Positions 25,657 through 34,020 of a stretch of 64,000 bases of DNA are shown piece by piece; positions within the stretch are counted from its first letter, which is position 1, and the number at the start of each line of letters is the position of its first letter. The notes under the pieces are model-generated. The model searched no databases and was not told the DNA's origin. It was given only the letters and a program-made list of their open reading frames with translations. This DNA comes from Inhella inkyongensis (GTDB lineage Bacteria; Pseudomonadota; Gammaproteobacteria; Burkholderiales; Burkholderiaceae_C), in assembly GCF_005952805.1 (NCBI RefSeq), contig NZ_CP040709.1, positions 1,550,001 to 1,614,000 of the forward strand, in the 5' to 3' direction. Made by a program: the position numbers and the translations under genes.

Positions 25657-27458
25657 GCCCACTTCACCCCCTCAAGTCGCTCAGTCTTCTGAACGAACCG
25701 GATCGGCACCCCGCACAGGCCGGGTGGCGGCGCACTGCAGCCGCGCTGTTGGCCTACGCGCTGGGGCTGTTGCTGTCGATGGCGCTGGCGCGACTCCCAC
25801 ACGCCACGGCGCCGCTCTGGTACGCCAATGCCTTGGGGGCGATGGTGCTGCTGTCCCAGCCAGCGCGCCATTGGCCGCTGTTGCTGGGGGTCTTGATGGG
25901 ACTGCTGGCGGTGTTCAACAGTTTGGTGGGATCGCCTTGGGATGCCGGCTTGCGCTATTTGCCGGGCAATGGCTTGGAGATGCTGGTGGGAGCCGCCTTG
26001 CTGCGCCCCCATTTGGGGCGGCTGGCGCAGCGGCTGCGACCGCAGGATTGGTGCCTGGCTTTGGTCTTGGGCGCTTTGTTGCCAGGCCTGTGCGGTGCCC
26101 TCATAGGGGCTTTGTTGCTGCCCGCGCAGACCCTGCGCTCGCCCTCGACCACGGCCTTGGCCTGGTGGACCGGCAGTGTGGCGGGGGCGATGGCCATCCT
26201 GCCGCTGGGGCTCCTGGCCTTGTTGCGACGCGACCTGCTGCGTGAACGTCTGCGCCAGCCCGAGGCCTGGGTGGCCGTGTTGGCCTGTCTGGGCGCGGCC
26301 CTTTTGGTGTGCTCTGTCAGCAGCCAGCCCCATGTCTATCTGATGTTGCTGCTGGTACTGGTGGGCCTGACTCAGGGTTTGTTGGCCACCGCGTTGGCCA
26401 CCTGGGGGGTGTCAATGGCGCTGTCCTATGTGCAGGGCAGCGGCTTGATGCCCCTGCCGGTCAGCATCTCGGAGTGGGGCGCGTGGATGACTTTCCTGCC
26501 GTTGGCGGCGCTCTTGGTGCCGGCACAGCTGATCGCAGTGGCGGTGGAGCGTTTGCAGGAGCAGGAACGCCGGGTCAAGGAAGACTTTGCGCGAATGCCC
26601 TTGATGGCCGCTTCGCTCGATGCCCAGTTGCGTCTGTTGGCGGTCAGTGAACGCCTGCAGCGCTGGCTACCCGCGGCGCGGCCCGGCGTGGCCCTGGTGG
26701 AGTGCTTGGCTCTGCCCAGTGGCGAGCGGGGGCGCGTACAGACCTTTTTGCAGGGCGTTGGCGCCGAACCCGAGGAGCTGAGACTTGGGGATCAGGGCTC
26801 CCCGACCGCACCGGCCTTGCGCCTGCGCGCTCGCCTCAGTCAGGGCGAGTTCGGGGCGCAACTGCATGTGGTGCTGGAAGACCTGAGCGAGCAGCAGCGC
26901 ATGCAAGAGGCCCTGAGCCAATCCCGCAATGCGCTGGAAAGCTCGCACTTTGATCCCCTCACAGGCCTGCTTCAACGCGGGCCATTCTTCGAGCGGGCCC
27001 AGCAGCTTTTGGCGCGCCAGTCCGGGCAATCCTGGGCCCTGGCCTTTGTGGATGTCGACCGACTCAAGCAGGTCAATGACCATCACGGACACGCGGCCGG
27101 GGACTGCCTGTTGGCGCAGCTGGGGCACGGTCTTCAAAACGTGGTGCGGCCGGGCGATCTGGCCGGCCGGATCGGCGGCGATGAATTCGCGCTCTTGTTG
27201 GCGGGGGTGGATTCGGCTCTGAAGCCCGAGGGCTTGAGTGAACGCCTGGAGCAGTCCTTGGCCGCACACATCGATTTTCAGGGCCAGGCGCTCAGTCTGA
27301 GTGTGAGCGTCGGGGTCCTGGTGGGTTGCGAGCCGGCGCCTTTGATCGAGCTGCTGGCTGCAGCAGATGCAGCCATGTTCATGCGCAAGCGGGCACAGGC
27401 ACGGCCCGGCCCGGCTGCGTCAGGTGCGGGCTCCGCCGCAGCGGAGCCCGCAGCCTGA
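25653..27458 (+). CDS. Membrane diguanylate cyclase (MASE1-like sensor plus GGDEF)
   Basis: A 601-residue protein. About eight hydrophobic helices in residues 20-320 resemble a MASE1-type sensor; a short linker and degenerate PAS-like part follow; the GGDEF domain lies at about 430-580. The active motif GGDEF is intact at 508-512 and a product-inhibition RxxD (RPGD) stands five residues before it. It should make c-di-GMP. The start codon overlaps the binding-protein stop. The 3' end encodes an 11-bp perfect hairpin and the gene abuts a convergent PEP-CTERM gene with no bases between. Confidence 0.9.
   Translation: MSPLHPLKSLSLLNEPDRHPAQAGWRRTAAALLAYALGLLLSMALARLPHATAPLWYANALGAMVLLSQPARHWPLLLGVLMGLLAVFNSLVGSPWDAGLRYLPGNGLEMLVGAALLRPHLGRLAQRLRPQDWCLALVLGALLPGLCGALIGALLLPAQTLRSPSTTALAWWTGSVAGAMAILPLGLLALLRRDLLRERLRQPEAWVAVLACLGAALLVCSVSSQPHVYLMLLLVLVGLTQGLLATALATWGVSMALSYVQGSGLMPLPVSISEWGAWMTFLPLAALLVPAQLIAVAVERLQEQERRVKEDFARMPLMAASLDAQLRLLAVSERLQRWLPAARPGVALVECLALPSGERGRVQTFLQGVGAEPEELRLGDQGSPTAPALRLRARLSQGEFGAQLHVVLEDLSEQQRMQEALSQSRNALESSHFDPLTGLLQRGPFFERAQQLLARQSGQSWALAFVDVDRLKQVNDHHGHAAGDCLLAQLGHGLQNVVRPGDLAGRIGGDEFALLLAGVDSALKPEGLSERLEQSLAAHIDFQGQALSLSVSVGVLVGCEPAPLIELLAAADAAMFMRKRAQARPGPAASGAGSAAAEPAA
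27426..27451. terminator. Hairpin inside the 3' end of the diguanylate cyclase gene
   Basis: GCGGGCTCCGC (27426-27436) and GCGGAGCCCGC (27441-27451) form a perfect 11-bp stem with loop CGCA, entirely within coding sequence. Five bases later the two convergent stop codons form the palindrome CCTGATCAGG. It could act as a bidirectional transcription barrier, though no T-run follows. Confidence 0.5.
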
Positions 27459-28208
27459 TCAGGCCTTGCGGCGGCGCACCGCGCCCAGACCCAGCAGGGC
27501 CAGGCCGGTCAGGGCCAAGCCGGTGGGTTCCGGCACGTTGTTCGGGGGCGTCACCACGGGGCCGGAGCCGACGTTGATCAGCTCGTTGGCGATGCCGCGC
27601 TTGAAGTCGTAGTAGTTGTCGAAGGCATCGACGTCATTGACTTCAAACTTCAGGCTGTCATTGGTGTCGATGGTGCTGAACAGCGTGCCCAGGGCGGCCG
27701 CATTGGTCAGTTGGAACCAGCCGGTGTCCAGCACGTTGTCGCGGAAGCCCATGCTGGTACCCAGGGCGCCAGCGGCGCCATTGGCGTCCGTGTTCTGGGT
27801 GGTGACGCTCGACCAGTTGCCGATCTGCACACCGTTGACCAGCAGGGTGTTGTCGTTGAAATCGAAATTGCCGGCAGCGCTGTCACCGTCCCACAGCGTG
27901 AAACGGAATGAGGCCGAAGCCAGGCCACCGCCCAGGGCGCCGGTCACGGCATTGCCGAAGCCGGCCTGGGTGCCCACGGTGAAGGGGTTGGCATTGGCAA
28001 AGCCCTCGTACAGCGACACCGCCGACAACTGGCTCACCACGCGGGCGCCGTTCAGGCCCAGCAGTTCCACCACGATGCCACCCACGGTGCTGGCGCCGAC
28101 CGAGGTCACATTGAAGCCGGTGGGGCTCACATCGGTGATCGGGGTGGCCAGGCTGGCTGCAGTGGCCAGCGACAGGGACAGGGCGGCAAGACTCTTCGCA
28201 ATCATCAT
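27459..28208 (-). CDS. PEP-CTERM exported protein
   Basis: A 249-residue secreted protein with an N-terminal signal peptide (AKSLAALSLSLATAASLA) and a C-terminal PEP-CTERM sorting signal: VPEP near residue 225, a hydrophobic helix and the RRRKA tail. These signals are processed by exosortase (EpsH/XrtA) in bacteria that make exopolysaccharide; neither exosortase nor polysaccharide genes are in the window. The mature part is Asn/Asp/Gly-rich and beta-type, with no recognisable enzyme motif. Of the tandem starts, ATG at 28208 has AGGGA at a proper distance. A sigma-54 promoter lies upstream. Confidence 0.9.
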   Translation of the reverse strand: MMIAKSLAALSLSLATAASLATPITDVSPTGFNVTSVGASTVGGIVVELLGLNGARVVSQLSAVSLYEGFANANPFTVGTQAGFGNAVTGALGGGLASASFRFTLWDGDSAAGNFDFNDNTLLVNGVQIGNWSSVTTQNTDANGAAGALGTSMGFRDNVLDTGWFQLTNAAALGTLFSTIDTNDSLKFEVNDVDAFDNYYDFKRGIANELINVGSGPVVTPPNNVPEPTGLALTGLALLGLGAVRRRKA

Positions 28209-28246
28209 CAATTCCCTAGGGAGGTTAAAAGGACGATGCGAATGTC

Positions 28247-28262
28247 AGCAGAACCCGTGCCA
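28247..28262 (-). promoter_or_regulatory. Putative sigma-54 promoter of the PEP-CTERM gene
   Basis: On the minus strand TGGCACGGGTTCTGCT fits the sigma-54 consensus TGGCACG-N4-TTGCW with one mismatch; GG and GC elements have the required spacing. Predicted start about 28236, 28 bases before the ATG. PEP-CTERM genes in related bacteria are known to depend on RpoN and the PrsK/PrsR system. Confidence 0.7.
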
Positions 28263-28279
28263 AGACTACAAAGTATCCA

Positions 28280-28375
28280 TGCGACAAAGGTTTAGGCTAC
28301 TTGCAACAAAGCCTTTAGGAAGTCTTTACATTCAAATGTAAAAAGACTCGACTAATCCACCGTGAATAGTTCACG
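28280..28375. promoter_or_regulatory. AT-rich palindromes upstream of the sigma-54 promoter
   Basis: Three dyads lie 20-130 bases upstream of the promoter: AAAGCCTTT with a related half-site nearby (28286-28320), GTCTTTACAT/ATGTAAAAAGAC (28322-28347) and CGTGAA-TAG-TTCACG (28361-28375). This is where an enhancer-binding protein such as PrsR would bind. The region is clearly less GC-rich than its surroundings. Confidence 0.45.
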
Positions 28376-28397
28376 GAGATTGGTTCGGTCTGAAACC

Positions 28398-30248
28398 TCA
28401 AGGGCTGGTGCAGGTCCGGTTCTTGCCGGTGCGCTTGGCCTCGTAGAGTGCTTCGTCGGCGCGCTGCAGGGCGGACTCCAGTCCTTCGCCTTCGCGGTAG
28501 AGCGTGGCCCCTGCCGAGAAGGTCACGAAGACATCCTTGCCTTCGTGCATGAAGAGACTGGCCGAGAGCGCACGCTGCAGGCGGCCGAGCACCTGTTTGG
28601 CTTCGTCCAGCGGAGTGCGGGGCAACAGCAGCACAAACTCCTCACCACCCCAGCGCGCCACCAGATCCCCTGGACGCACCGTGGCCTGGGCTCGGGCGGC
28701 CAAGCCTTTGAGGGCCTCGTCGCCGGCGTTGTGTCCCAGGCTGTCGTTGAGCTTCTTGAAGTTGTCGATGTCGAGCAGGGCCACGGCCAATGGCCCGCCT
28801 TCGCGTTGCAGCCGGCTTTGCTCACTGGCAAAGACGGCTTGCAAGCCGCGCCGGTTGGCGACCTTGGTGAGTTGGTCGGTCTGCACCTCTTCGGAGAGGC
28901 GGCGCAACTCGTCTTCCAATTGGTCCACGCGCTCGGCCAGGGCCATGGTGCGCTGGTGCTCGGAACTCAAACGGGCCTGCGTCTGCTGCACCAAACCCTG
29001 CACGGTGCGGCTTTCCTGCACCATTTCGCGCACCACGCCGGTCAGCGACTCCAGCGAGTCGGCCTTCTCAATCACCTCGGCATAGCGGCCGATGTGTTCA
29101 TTGAAGCGGTCGGTGTGGGCGCCCAGGCTCCCTACTTCAGACAACAGGGTCTGGATCAAGCCTTTCAAGGCATCGCGGGCAGCGCTGCGTTCGGCGCGCA
29201 ACGTCCGTTGGCGCTCACGGGTGGCGGTAAGCCGCTCGGACACGCTGCGCACGGTCAATGCGGAGAGCCCTTGCTCCAGGGTGTCGCTCATGGCCGCCGC
29301 TTGCCCCTGGGCCCAGGAGTCGTCTTCGCTCAAATCCACCAGGCTGGCGCTGAGTAGCTTGCAAAGGCCGCCCAACTGCTCGGCCAGATGGCGCCGATGG
29401 TCGAGCAGCCGGCGGGCCTGCGCGCACAAGCGAGAAAAGGCTTCGGCCCGTTGCGGGCCGGCATCACCGGCCTGGGCGGCCTGATGCTCGCGCTGCAAGT
29501 CGGCCAGCAGGCCCTCGATGCGTTGCACCAACTCCGGCGCCTCATGACCGGGCTGCAGCGCCACCGCCAACGAGGCATGCAGTTCGCTTTCGATGTCCGC
29601 CCAGCGCTGGGGTGTTTCCAGATTGAGCGCGATGCGCTCCAATTCGGGTTCATCTTGCGGTGTGCTGACGGCCTCGTCGTCGCTGAAGAACTGGCTCGGC
29701 GTGCCCTCATCAGGCTCACTGCTGCGCGCTTCGACCCCCACTTCGGCTTCACTGTCCCAGCTCAGAACCAATTGGCGCAGGCGTTTGATCAGCCGTCCGG
29801 CATCGCTGCGGTTGGCGCCCAGCACGCGCTGCAGTCCGTCTTTTTTGCGGGCCAGGGTCCATTGCCGGCCGCCTCGCTCCAGCCCGCGCACCAAGCGATC
29901 CACGGTCTGCGCCAGTTGCTCGCCTTGGGCGGCCGGGCCTTCGTTGACCAGCACTTGGTCTGCACGCCGAAGGGCCTCGTCGAACTGGGCCGTGCGCAAG
30001 AGCTTGAGCAGTTCCTGGCGTTCGCCCAAATCGCTGACACCCAGTTGCAGCAGGCGCTGTAGCACCGCTTGGGCGCGCTCGGGGAGGCCGGCCTCGGCCG
30101 TCGCTGCGGGCGACTGCGCCGGCTGGCCGGACTCCATCGCGTAGGCCCGCGCGTAGTTCTCGGGCGTGGGCTCCAGCTTGGCCTGGGCCAGGCGGCGCAG
30201 TGCCTGCTTGGCCCATTGGGTCGGATTTGGCGTGGCGGGCAGGGTCAT
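28398..30248 (-). CDS. Diguanylate cyclase with long N-terminal helical region
   Basis: A 616-residue cytoplasmic protein with no membrane segment. Residues 1-450 are charged and helical with coiled-coil character; the C-terminal GGDEF domain has GGEEF at 534-538 and the inhibitory RPGD five residues before. It should be an active, product-inhibited cyclase. The ATG at 30248 overlaps the stop of the REC-GGDEF-EAL gene (ATGA), making it the last gene of a four-gene c-di-GMP operon behind flgL. The N-terminal region is not assigned to a known sensor domain. Confidence 0.88.
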   Translation of the reverse strand: MTLPATPNPTQWAKQALRRLAQAKLEPTPENYARAYAMESGQPAQSPAATAEAGLPERAQAVLQRLLQLGVSDLGERQELLKLLRTAQFDEALRRADQVLVNEGPAAQGEQLAQTVDRLVRGLERGGRQWTLARKKDGLQRVLGANRSDAGRLIKRLRQLVLSWDSEAEVGVEARSSEPDEGTPSQFFSDDEAVSTPQDEPELERIALNLETPQRWADIESELHASLAVALQPGHEAPELVQRIEGLLADLQREHQAAQAGDAGPQRAEAFSRLCAQARRLLDHRRHLAEQLGGLCKLLSASLVDLSEDDSWAQGQAAAMSDTLEQGLSALTVRSVSERLTATRERQRTLRAERSAARDALKGLIQTLLSEVGSLGAHTDRFNEHIGRYAEVIEKADSLESLTGVVREMVQESRTVQGLVQQTQARLSSEHQRTMALAERVDQLEDELRRLSEEVQTDQLTKVANRRGLQAVFASEQSRLQREGGPLAVALLDIDNFKKLNDSLGHNAGDEALKGLAARAQATVRPGDLVARWGGEEFVLLLPRTPLDEAKQVLGRLQRALSASLFMHEGKDVFVTFSAGATLYREGEGLESALQRADEALYEAKRTGKNRTCTSP

Positions 30249-32452
30249 CGCGGGGGGCGTCGGCTCTGGGCCTGGGCGTTGAGCAGGGCGCTCACGCACC
30301 AGGCCGCTCGGTTCTCATGCAGGTTCTCGCGATACCAGGCGTCCAGTGCCTCGCCGGGCAGGGGTTTGGCAAACAAATAGCCCTGCATGTAGTGACAGCC
30401 CTGGTCTTGCAGCACCGCCATCTGCCGTTCCGTCTCCACGCCCTCGGCGATCACGCGCAGGCCCAGCGAGCGGGCCAGCGCAATGATGGCCGAGACCACC
30501 GCCGTGCTCTGAGGGGAGATGCCCAGATCGCGCACAAAGCTGCGGTCGATCTTCAGCTCGGCCAACGGCAGGCTGGTGAGGTAGGACAGCGAGGAGTAGC
30601 CGGTGCCGAAGTCATCGATGGAGATCTGCACGCCGATGGCGGTGAGTCGGTGCAGGATGGGGATGACGGCATGCAGGTCCTTCATCAACCCGGTTTCGGT
30701 GATCTCCAGCTGCAGGCCGCCGTGCACGATGCCGGCCGCACTCACGGCCTGGTGAATCTGTTCGACCAGGTCCTCGCGCTCGAACAGGCGATTGGGCAAA
30801 TTGACCGCAATCGACTGATCGAAGCCGAACTGCTGCTGCCAGCGCTTGGCCTGTCGGGCTGACTCGGCCAGGGCCCATTCCGAGAAGGGTACGATCAGAC
30901 CGGTCTCTTCCGCCAGTGGGATGAAGTCGGCCGGGGAGACCAATTTGTCGCCACGGCGCCAACGCATCAGGGCCTCCACACCGACCAGGCGCGCGGCCTG
31001 CACATCGACCTTGGGCTGGTAGTGCAGCACCAATTCTTCGCGTTCCAGCGCTTTGTGCAGCGCAGATTCCAACTCCAGCCGCTCGCGCCCCTTGCCGCCC
31101 AGTTGGGGCGCGAACTGGGCCGCCGCATTGCGGCCTTGGTCCTTGACCGCGTACATCGCCACATCGGCATTGCGCAGCAGATCTGCCACATTCTGACCAT
31201 CGCGCGGGAACACGGCGATGCCGACGCTGCCGGTCACAAAACAGTCCTGGCCGGAGACCGAAACCGGCACCCGCAGGGCCTGCAGCACCCGCTGTGCCAC
31301 GCGCTCGGCGTCGGGCTCGGTGCCGATTTCGGGCAGCAGGGCCACGAATTCATCCCCGCCCAGCCGCCCCACGGCCTCCAGGCTGCGGTAGCTGCGCGCG
31401 CCGCTGGCCTCGAGCACGCCTTCCATCAGCTGATCGGTGTGACGTACACAGGCACGCAGCCGACGCGAGACCTCCACCAGCAGTTCGTCACCGGCCGCAT
31501 GGCCCAGGGTGTCATTGACGTTTTTGAATCGGTCCAGGTCGATCAGCAGCAGGGCCACTTGATGGCCCTGGCGCCGCGCCGCATCGATGGCGCGTTCGGC
31601 GCGCCAGATCAGTTGACGGCGATTGGGCAATCCGGTCAGCGCGTCGAAATGCGCCAACTGGCGAATCCGGTCCTCGGCCTGGCGGCGGTCGGTCACATCT
31701 TGCAGCACGCCGCTGTAGGCCGGCCGGGGCCCCAGGTCCTCGGGCTCGGCCTCCAGATGCAAGATGCGCACCCGGCCATCCGGCGTGCAAAAACTCAGGT
31801 CCGCCAGCAGGGGGCCGGGTTGAACGCTGAGCTCCTTGAGCAAGCCCACCAGGGCCTGGCGCTCGCTGCGCGGGATTCGCTGCAGCAGCCAGTCCAGGCG
31901 CGGGCAGGGCTCAGATTCCAAGCCCAGCACCCTGAGGGACTCGGCCGAAAGGCTCAAACCTTGGCCTGGCTTCCACTCAAGACTGCCCATGCGGGCCAGA
32001 TCCTGCGCCCGCGCCAGGCGGGCCTTGGAGCGCTCCAGCTCTTCACGGGTGCGGGCTGCCCGCAGCAGATAGCGCAAGCGCCCTGCCAGCAGGCCCCATT
32101 GACGGGTCTTGACGAAGAAATCGGTGGCGCCGACCTCGTAGGCTCGCTCGATCGAGGCATCGTCGTCCAGACCGGTCAGCATCAAGATCGGCAGGCTGGC
32201 CGTCTTGGCCTGGGCCCGCAGCCGGCGGCAGGTCTCGAAACCATCGGGCTCCGGCATCAGCGCATCCAGCACCAGCACATCGACGTTGTGCTCGGCCAGC
32301 CAAGCCAGGGCGGCCTCGCCACTGTTCAATTCCACGGTTTGAAAGCCACGCGCGCGCAGCGCGGCAGCGGTCGCCAGCAGGCTGACCTCATCGTCGTCAA
32401 CCAGCAGTACCCGGGCCGACTCGGCGGGGGGGATTTGCGCGGGTTCTTTCAT
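30245..32452 (-). CDS. Response regulator with REC, PAS-like, GGDEF and EAL domains
   Basis: A 735-residue c-di-GMP enzyme. REC occupies 14-125 with acceptor D63; a PAS-like region spans about 140-255; GGDEF is intact at 365-369; EAL is intact at 493-495, and the other phosphodiesterase residues (LEITET, DDFGTGYSSL, KIDRSF, AEGVET) are present. The inhibitory site five residues before GGDEF reads RSLE instead of RxxD, with an unusual insert (about 340-360). It may both make and degrade c-di-GMP depending on phosphorylation. It overlaps the upstream HPt gene by four bases, and that protein is a natural phosphodonor. Confidence 0.93.
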   Translation of the reverse strand: MKEPAQIPPAESARVLLVDDDEVSLLATAAALRARGFQTVELNSGEAALAWLAEHNVDVLVLDALMPEPDGFETCRRLRAQAKTASLPILMLTGLDDDASIERAYEVGATDFFVKTRQWGLLAGRLRYLLRAARTREELERSKARLARAQDLARMGSLEWKPGQGLSLSAESLRVLGLESEPCPRLDWLLQRIPRSERQALVGLLKELSVQPGPLLADLSFCTPDGRVRILHLEAEPEDLGPRPAYSGVLQDVTDRRQAEDRIRQLAHFDALTGLPNRRQLIWRAERAIDAARRQGHQVALLLIDLDRFKNVNDTLGHAAGDELLVEVSRRLRACVRHTDQLMEGVLEASGARSYRSLEAVGRLGGDEFVALLPEIGTEPDAERVAQRVLQALRVPVSVSGQDCFVTGSVGIAVFPRDGQNVADLLRNADVAMYAVKDQGRNAAAQFAPQLGGKGRERLELESALHKALEREELVLHYQPKVDVQAARLVGVEALMRWRRGDKLVSPADFIPLAEETGLIVPFSEWALAESARQAKRWQQQFGFDQSIAVNLPNRLFEREDLVEQIHQAVSAAGIVHGGLQLEITETGLMKDLHAVIPILHRLTAIGVQISIDDFGTGYSSLSYLTSLPLAELKIDRSFVRDLGISPQSTAVVSAIIALARSLGLRVIAEGVETERQMAVLQDQGCHYMQGYLFAKPLPGEALDAWYRENLHENRAAWCVSALLNAQAQSRRPPR

Positions 32453-32808
32453 GCCCGACTGCGCAGCGTGTCCTGTAGTGCCTTCAAGGCCAGGCGCGCC
32501 TGCGCCACTTGTGCCTCGACGCCCTCACGCCGACCCTCCTTGCATTGTTGTTCGATAGCTTGCCATTGTGCGGCCAGCTGCAGCGCTGCCAGATTGGCGC
32601 AGGCGGATTTCAGCGTGTGGGCGCAGCGCCGCAAGGGGTCTGTATCGGCTCCCAGACCCGTCAGGGCGGCCTCCAGCTCGGGCTCCAAGCGCTGCAGGGT
32701 GCGCTCGAAGGCCTCGCCCAGGCGCTGCATCAGGCCTTGTGAGCCATCGGGGTCCAGGGCCTGCAATTCCGCCCAGGCCTGCGGGTCGAGCATCGCGCCC
32801 TCGCTCAT
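32449..32808 (-). CDS. Histidine phosphotransfer (HPt) protein
   Basis: A 119-residue four-helix protein. The phosphorylatable His is H64 in AHTLKSACANLAA, the standard HPt motif. It would pass phosphate from an unlinked hybrid kinase to a receiver. Its stop and start overlap both neighbours by four bases, placing it tightly between the HDOD protein and the REC-GGDEF-EAL protein, its most likely target. No histidine kinase is encoded in the window. Confidence 0.9.
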   Translation of the reverse strand: MSEGAMLDPQAWAELQALDPDGSQGLMQRLGEAFERTLQRLEPELEAALTGLGADTDPLRRCAHTLKSACANLAALQLAAQWQAIEQQCKEGRREGVEAQVAQARLALKALQDTLRSRA

Positions 32809-33968
32809 TCGAGTTGCGCCCCCTTGTTCAAGGCGCTGAGGATGGCGTGGTTGAGTTCGCTCGGTCCGATCATCAGGGCTTCAGCGGCATCGCGGTAATC
32901 GAAGGCGGACTCCGACTCGACCGCTCGGGCCAGTTGCAGATAGGGCTGATAAGGGCCGCCGTCCTCCACCAAAGCCTGGCGCACGCGCTCGGGGCAGGGG
33001 ATGGATTCCAGCAGCTTGGCAAACGGCGTCTTCAGCAGATGGTCGAGCAGCGAGAACAGGCCGCAGATGAACATTTCGTCCTTGGCGTCGCTGTCCTGCA
33101 GGCTCTTGCTCAGTTCTTCCATCAGCAGGCCGCGACGCAGCGCGGCCCACATCACTGGTCGCATGGCGTTGTCCTTGCTGGCGGTGGCCAGCAGCAGGGC
33201 CAGCCAGCGCTTCAGGCGGGTGAGGCCCAGCAGCATCATGGCGTGGCGGAAGGAGGTCACTTCGACCGGCAGCCCGAACGCCGCGCTGTTCATGTAGCGC
33301 AGCAGCTTGAAGGCCAGGCTGGGGTCGCGCTTGAGCGTGGCCTCCATCTTTTCAGCGCTCTCGCCTTGGTCGACCTGGCCCATCAGCGTGATGATGACCT
33401 GCAGGTCGGCACTGACCTCGGCCTTCGCGGGGCTACCGGGTGCGGGTTCGTACACCCCGTCCACCGGCAGGCCAAAGACGGCCAGTGCGCCGCGCTGAAA
33501 GGCTTCGGCGGCTTCCTCGCCCGAGCGCACCACATTGCACCAAAGCGGCAGTTTGTTGGGGTCTGATGCGCCGCGCCGCAAATCGTCCAGATCGAGTTCG
33601 GTGGCCTTGAAGGCGGATCGCTCCGCACCCAGGGCCGCGCCACTGGCGCCCTTGAGCAGGAGACCCTTGTGGCGACCCAGGGATTCGCTCAGGCCGGCGG
33701 CCAGGAAAGCTGGGATCTCGACCGACCAATTGCCGGGCAGGGGTTGGGCCAACAGGGCCTGCAACGCAGCCTCTTGCGGCAGGCAGAGCACCGCAGGTTT
33801 GTCGGGCACCGCCTCGGCCAACGCGGCCCAGAGTGCCGCGACATCGATCTCGGCTTCGGGCTTGAGCGGGATGCAGCTGACGCGGGTCGCCAGGACTTGG
33901 CGCTGCTTGTCGTAGAGCGGAGAAAAACCCAGCGCCAACTGCGCCAGAACAGGGTGCTTGAGGCTCAT
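32805..33968 (-). CDS. HDOD-domain protein with degenerate EAL-like N terminus
   Basis: A 387-residue protein. The C-terminal part (about 180-387) is an HDOD domain (LKRDPSLAFKLLRYMNSAAFGLP, AMMLLGLTRLKRWLALLL). The first 180 residues align in layout with the EAL-like part of the YuxH family but show no EAL motif or metal ligands. HDOD proteins often act in signalling scaffolds linked to c-di-GMP. It is first of the operon, 52 bases after flgL, with no clear terminator between, so flgKL transcripts may read into it. Confidence 0.85.
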   Translation of the reverse strand: MSLKHPVLAQLALGFSPLYDKQRQVLATRVSCIPLKPEAEIDVAALWAALAEAVPDKPAVLCLPQEAALQALLAQPLPGNWSVEIPAFLAAGLSESLGRHKGLLLKGASGAALGAERSAFKATELDLDDLRRGASDPNKLPLWCNVVRSGEEAAEAFQRGALAVFGLPVDGVYEPAPGSPAKAEVSADLQVIITLMGQVDQGESAEKMEATLKRDPSLAFKLLRYMNSAAFGLPVEVTSFRHAMMLLGLTRLKRWLALLLATASKDNAMRPVMWAALRRGLLMEELSKSLQDSDAKDEMFICGLFSLLDHLLKTPFAKLLESIPCPERVRQALVEDGGPYQPYLQLARAVESESAFDYRDAAEALMIGPSELNHAILSALNKGAQLE

Positions 33969-34020
33969 CGCGATGCGGCTCCCGAGGCGACTTCTGACCG
34001 CCCGGAAGACCTGCTGCGCG

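Noticed and set aside
31022..32839. Plus-strand open frame of 605 codons opposite the REC-GGDEF-EAL gene
   Set aside because: Shadow of the minus-strand gene, which has complete catalytic motifs.
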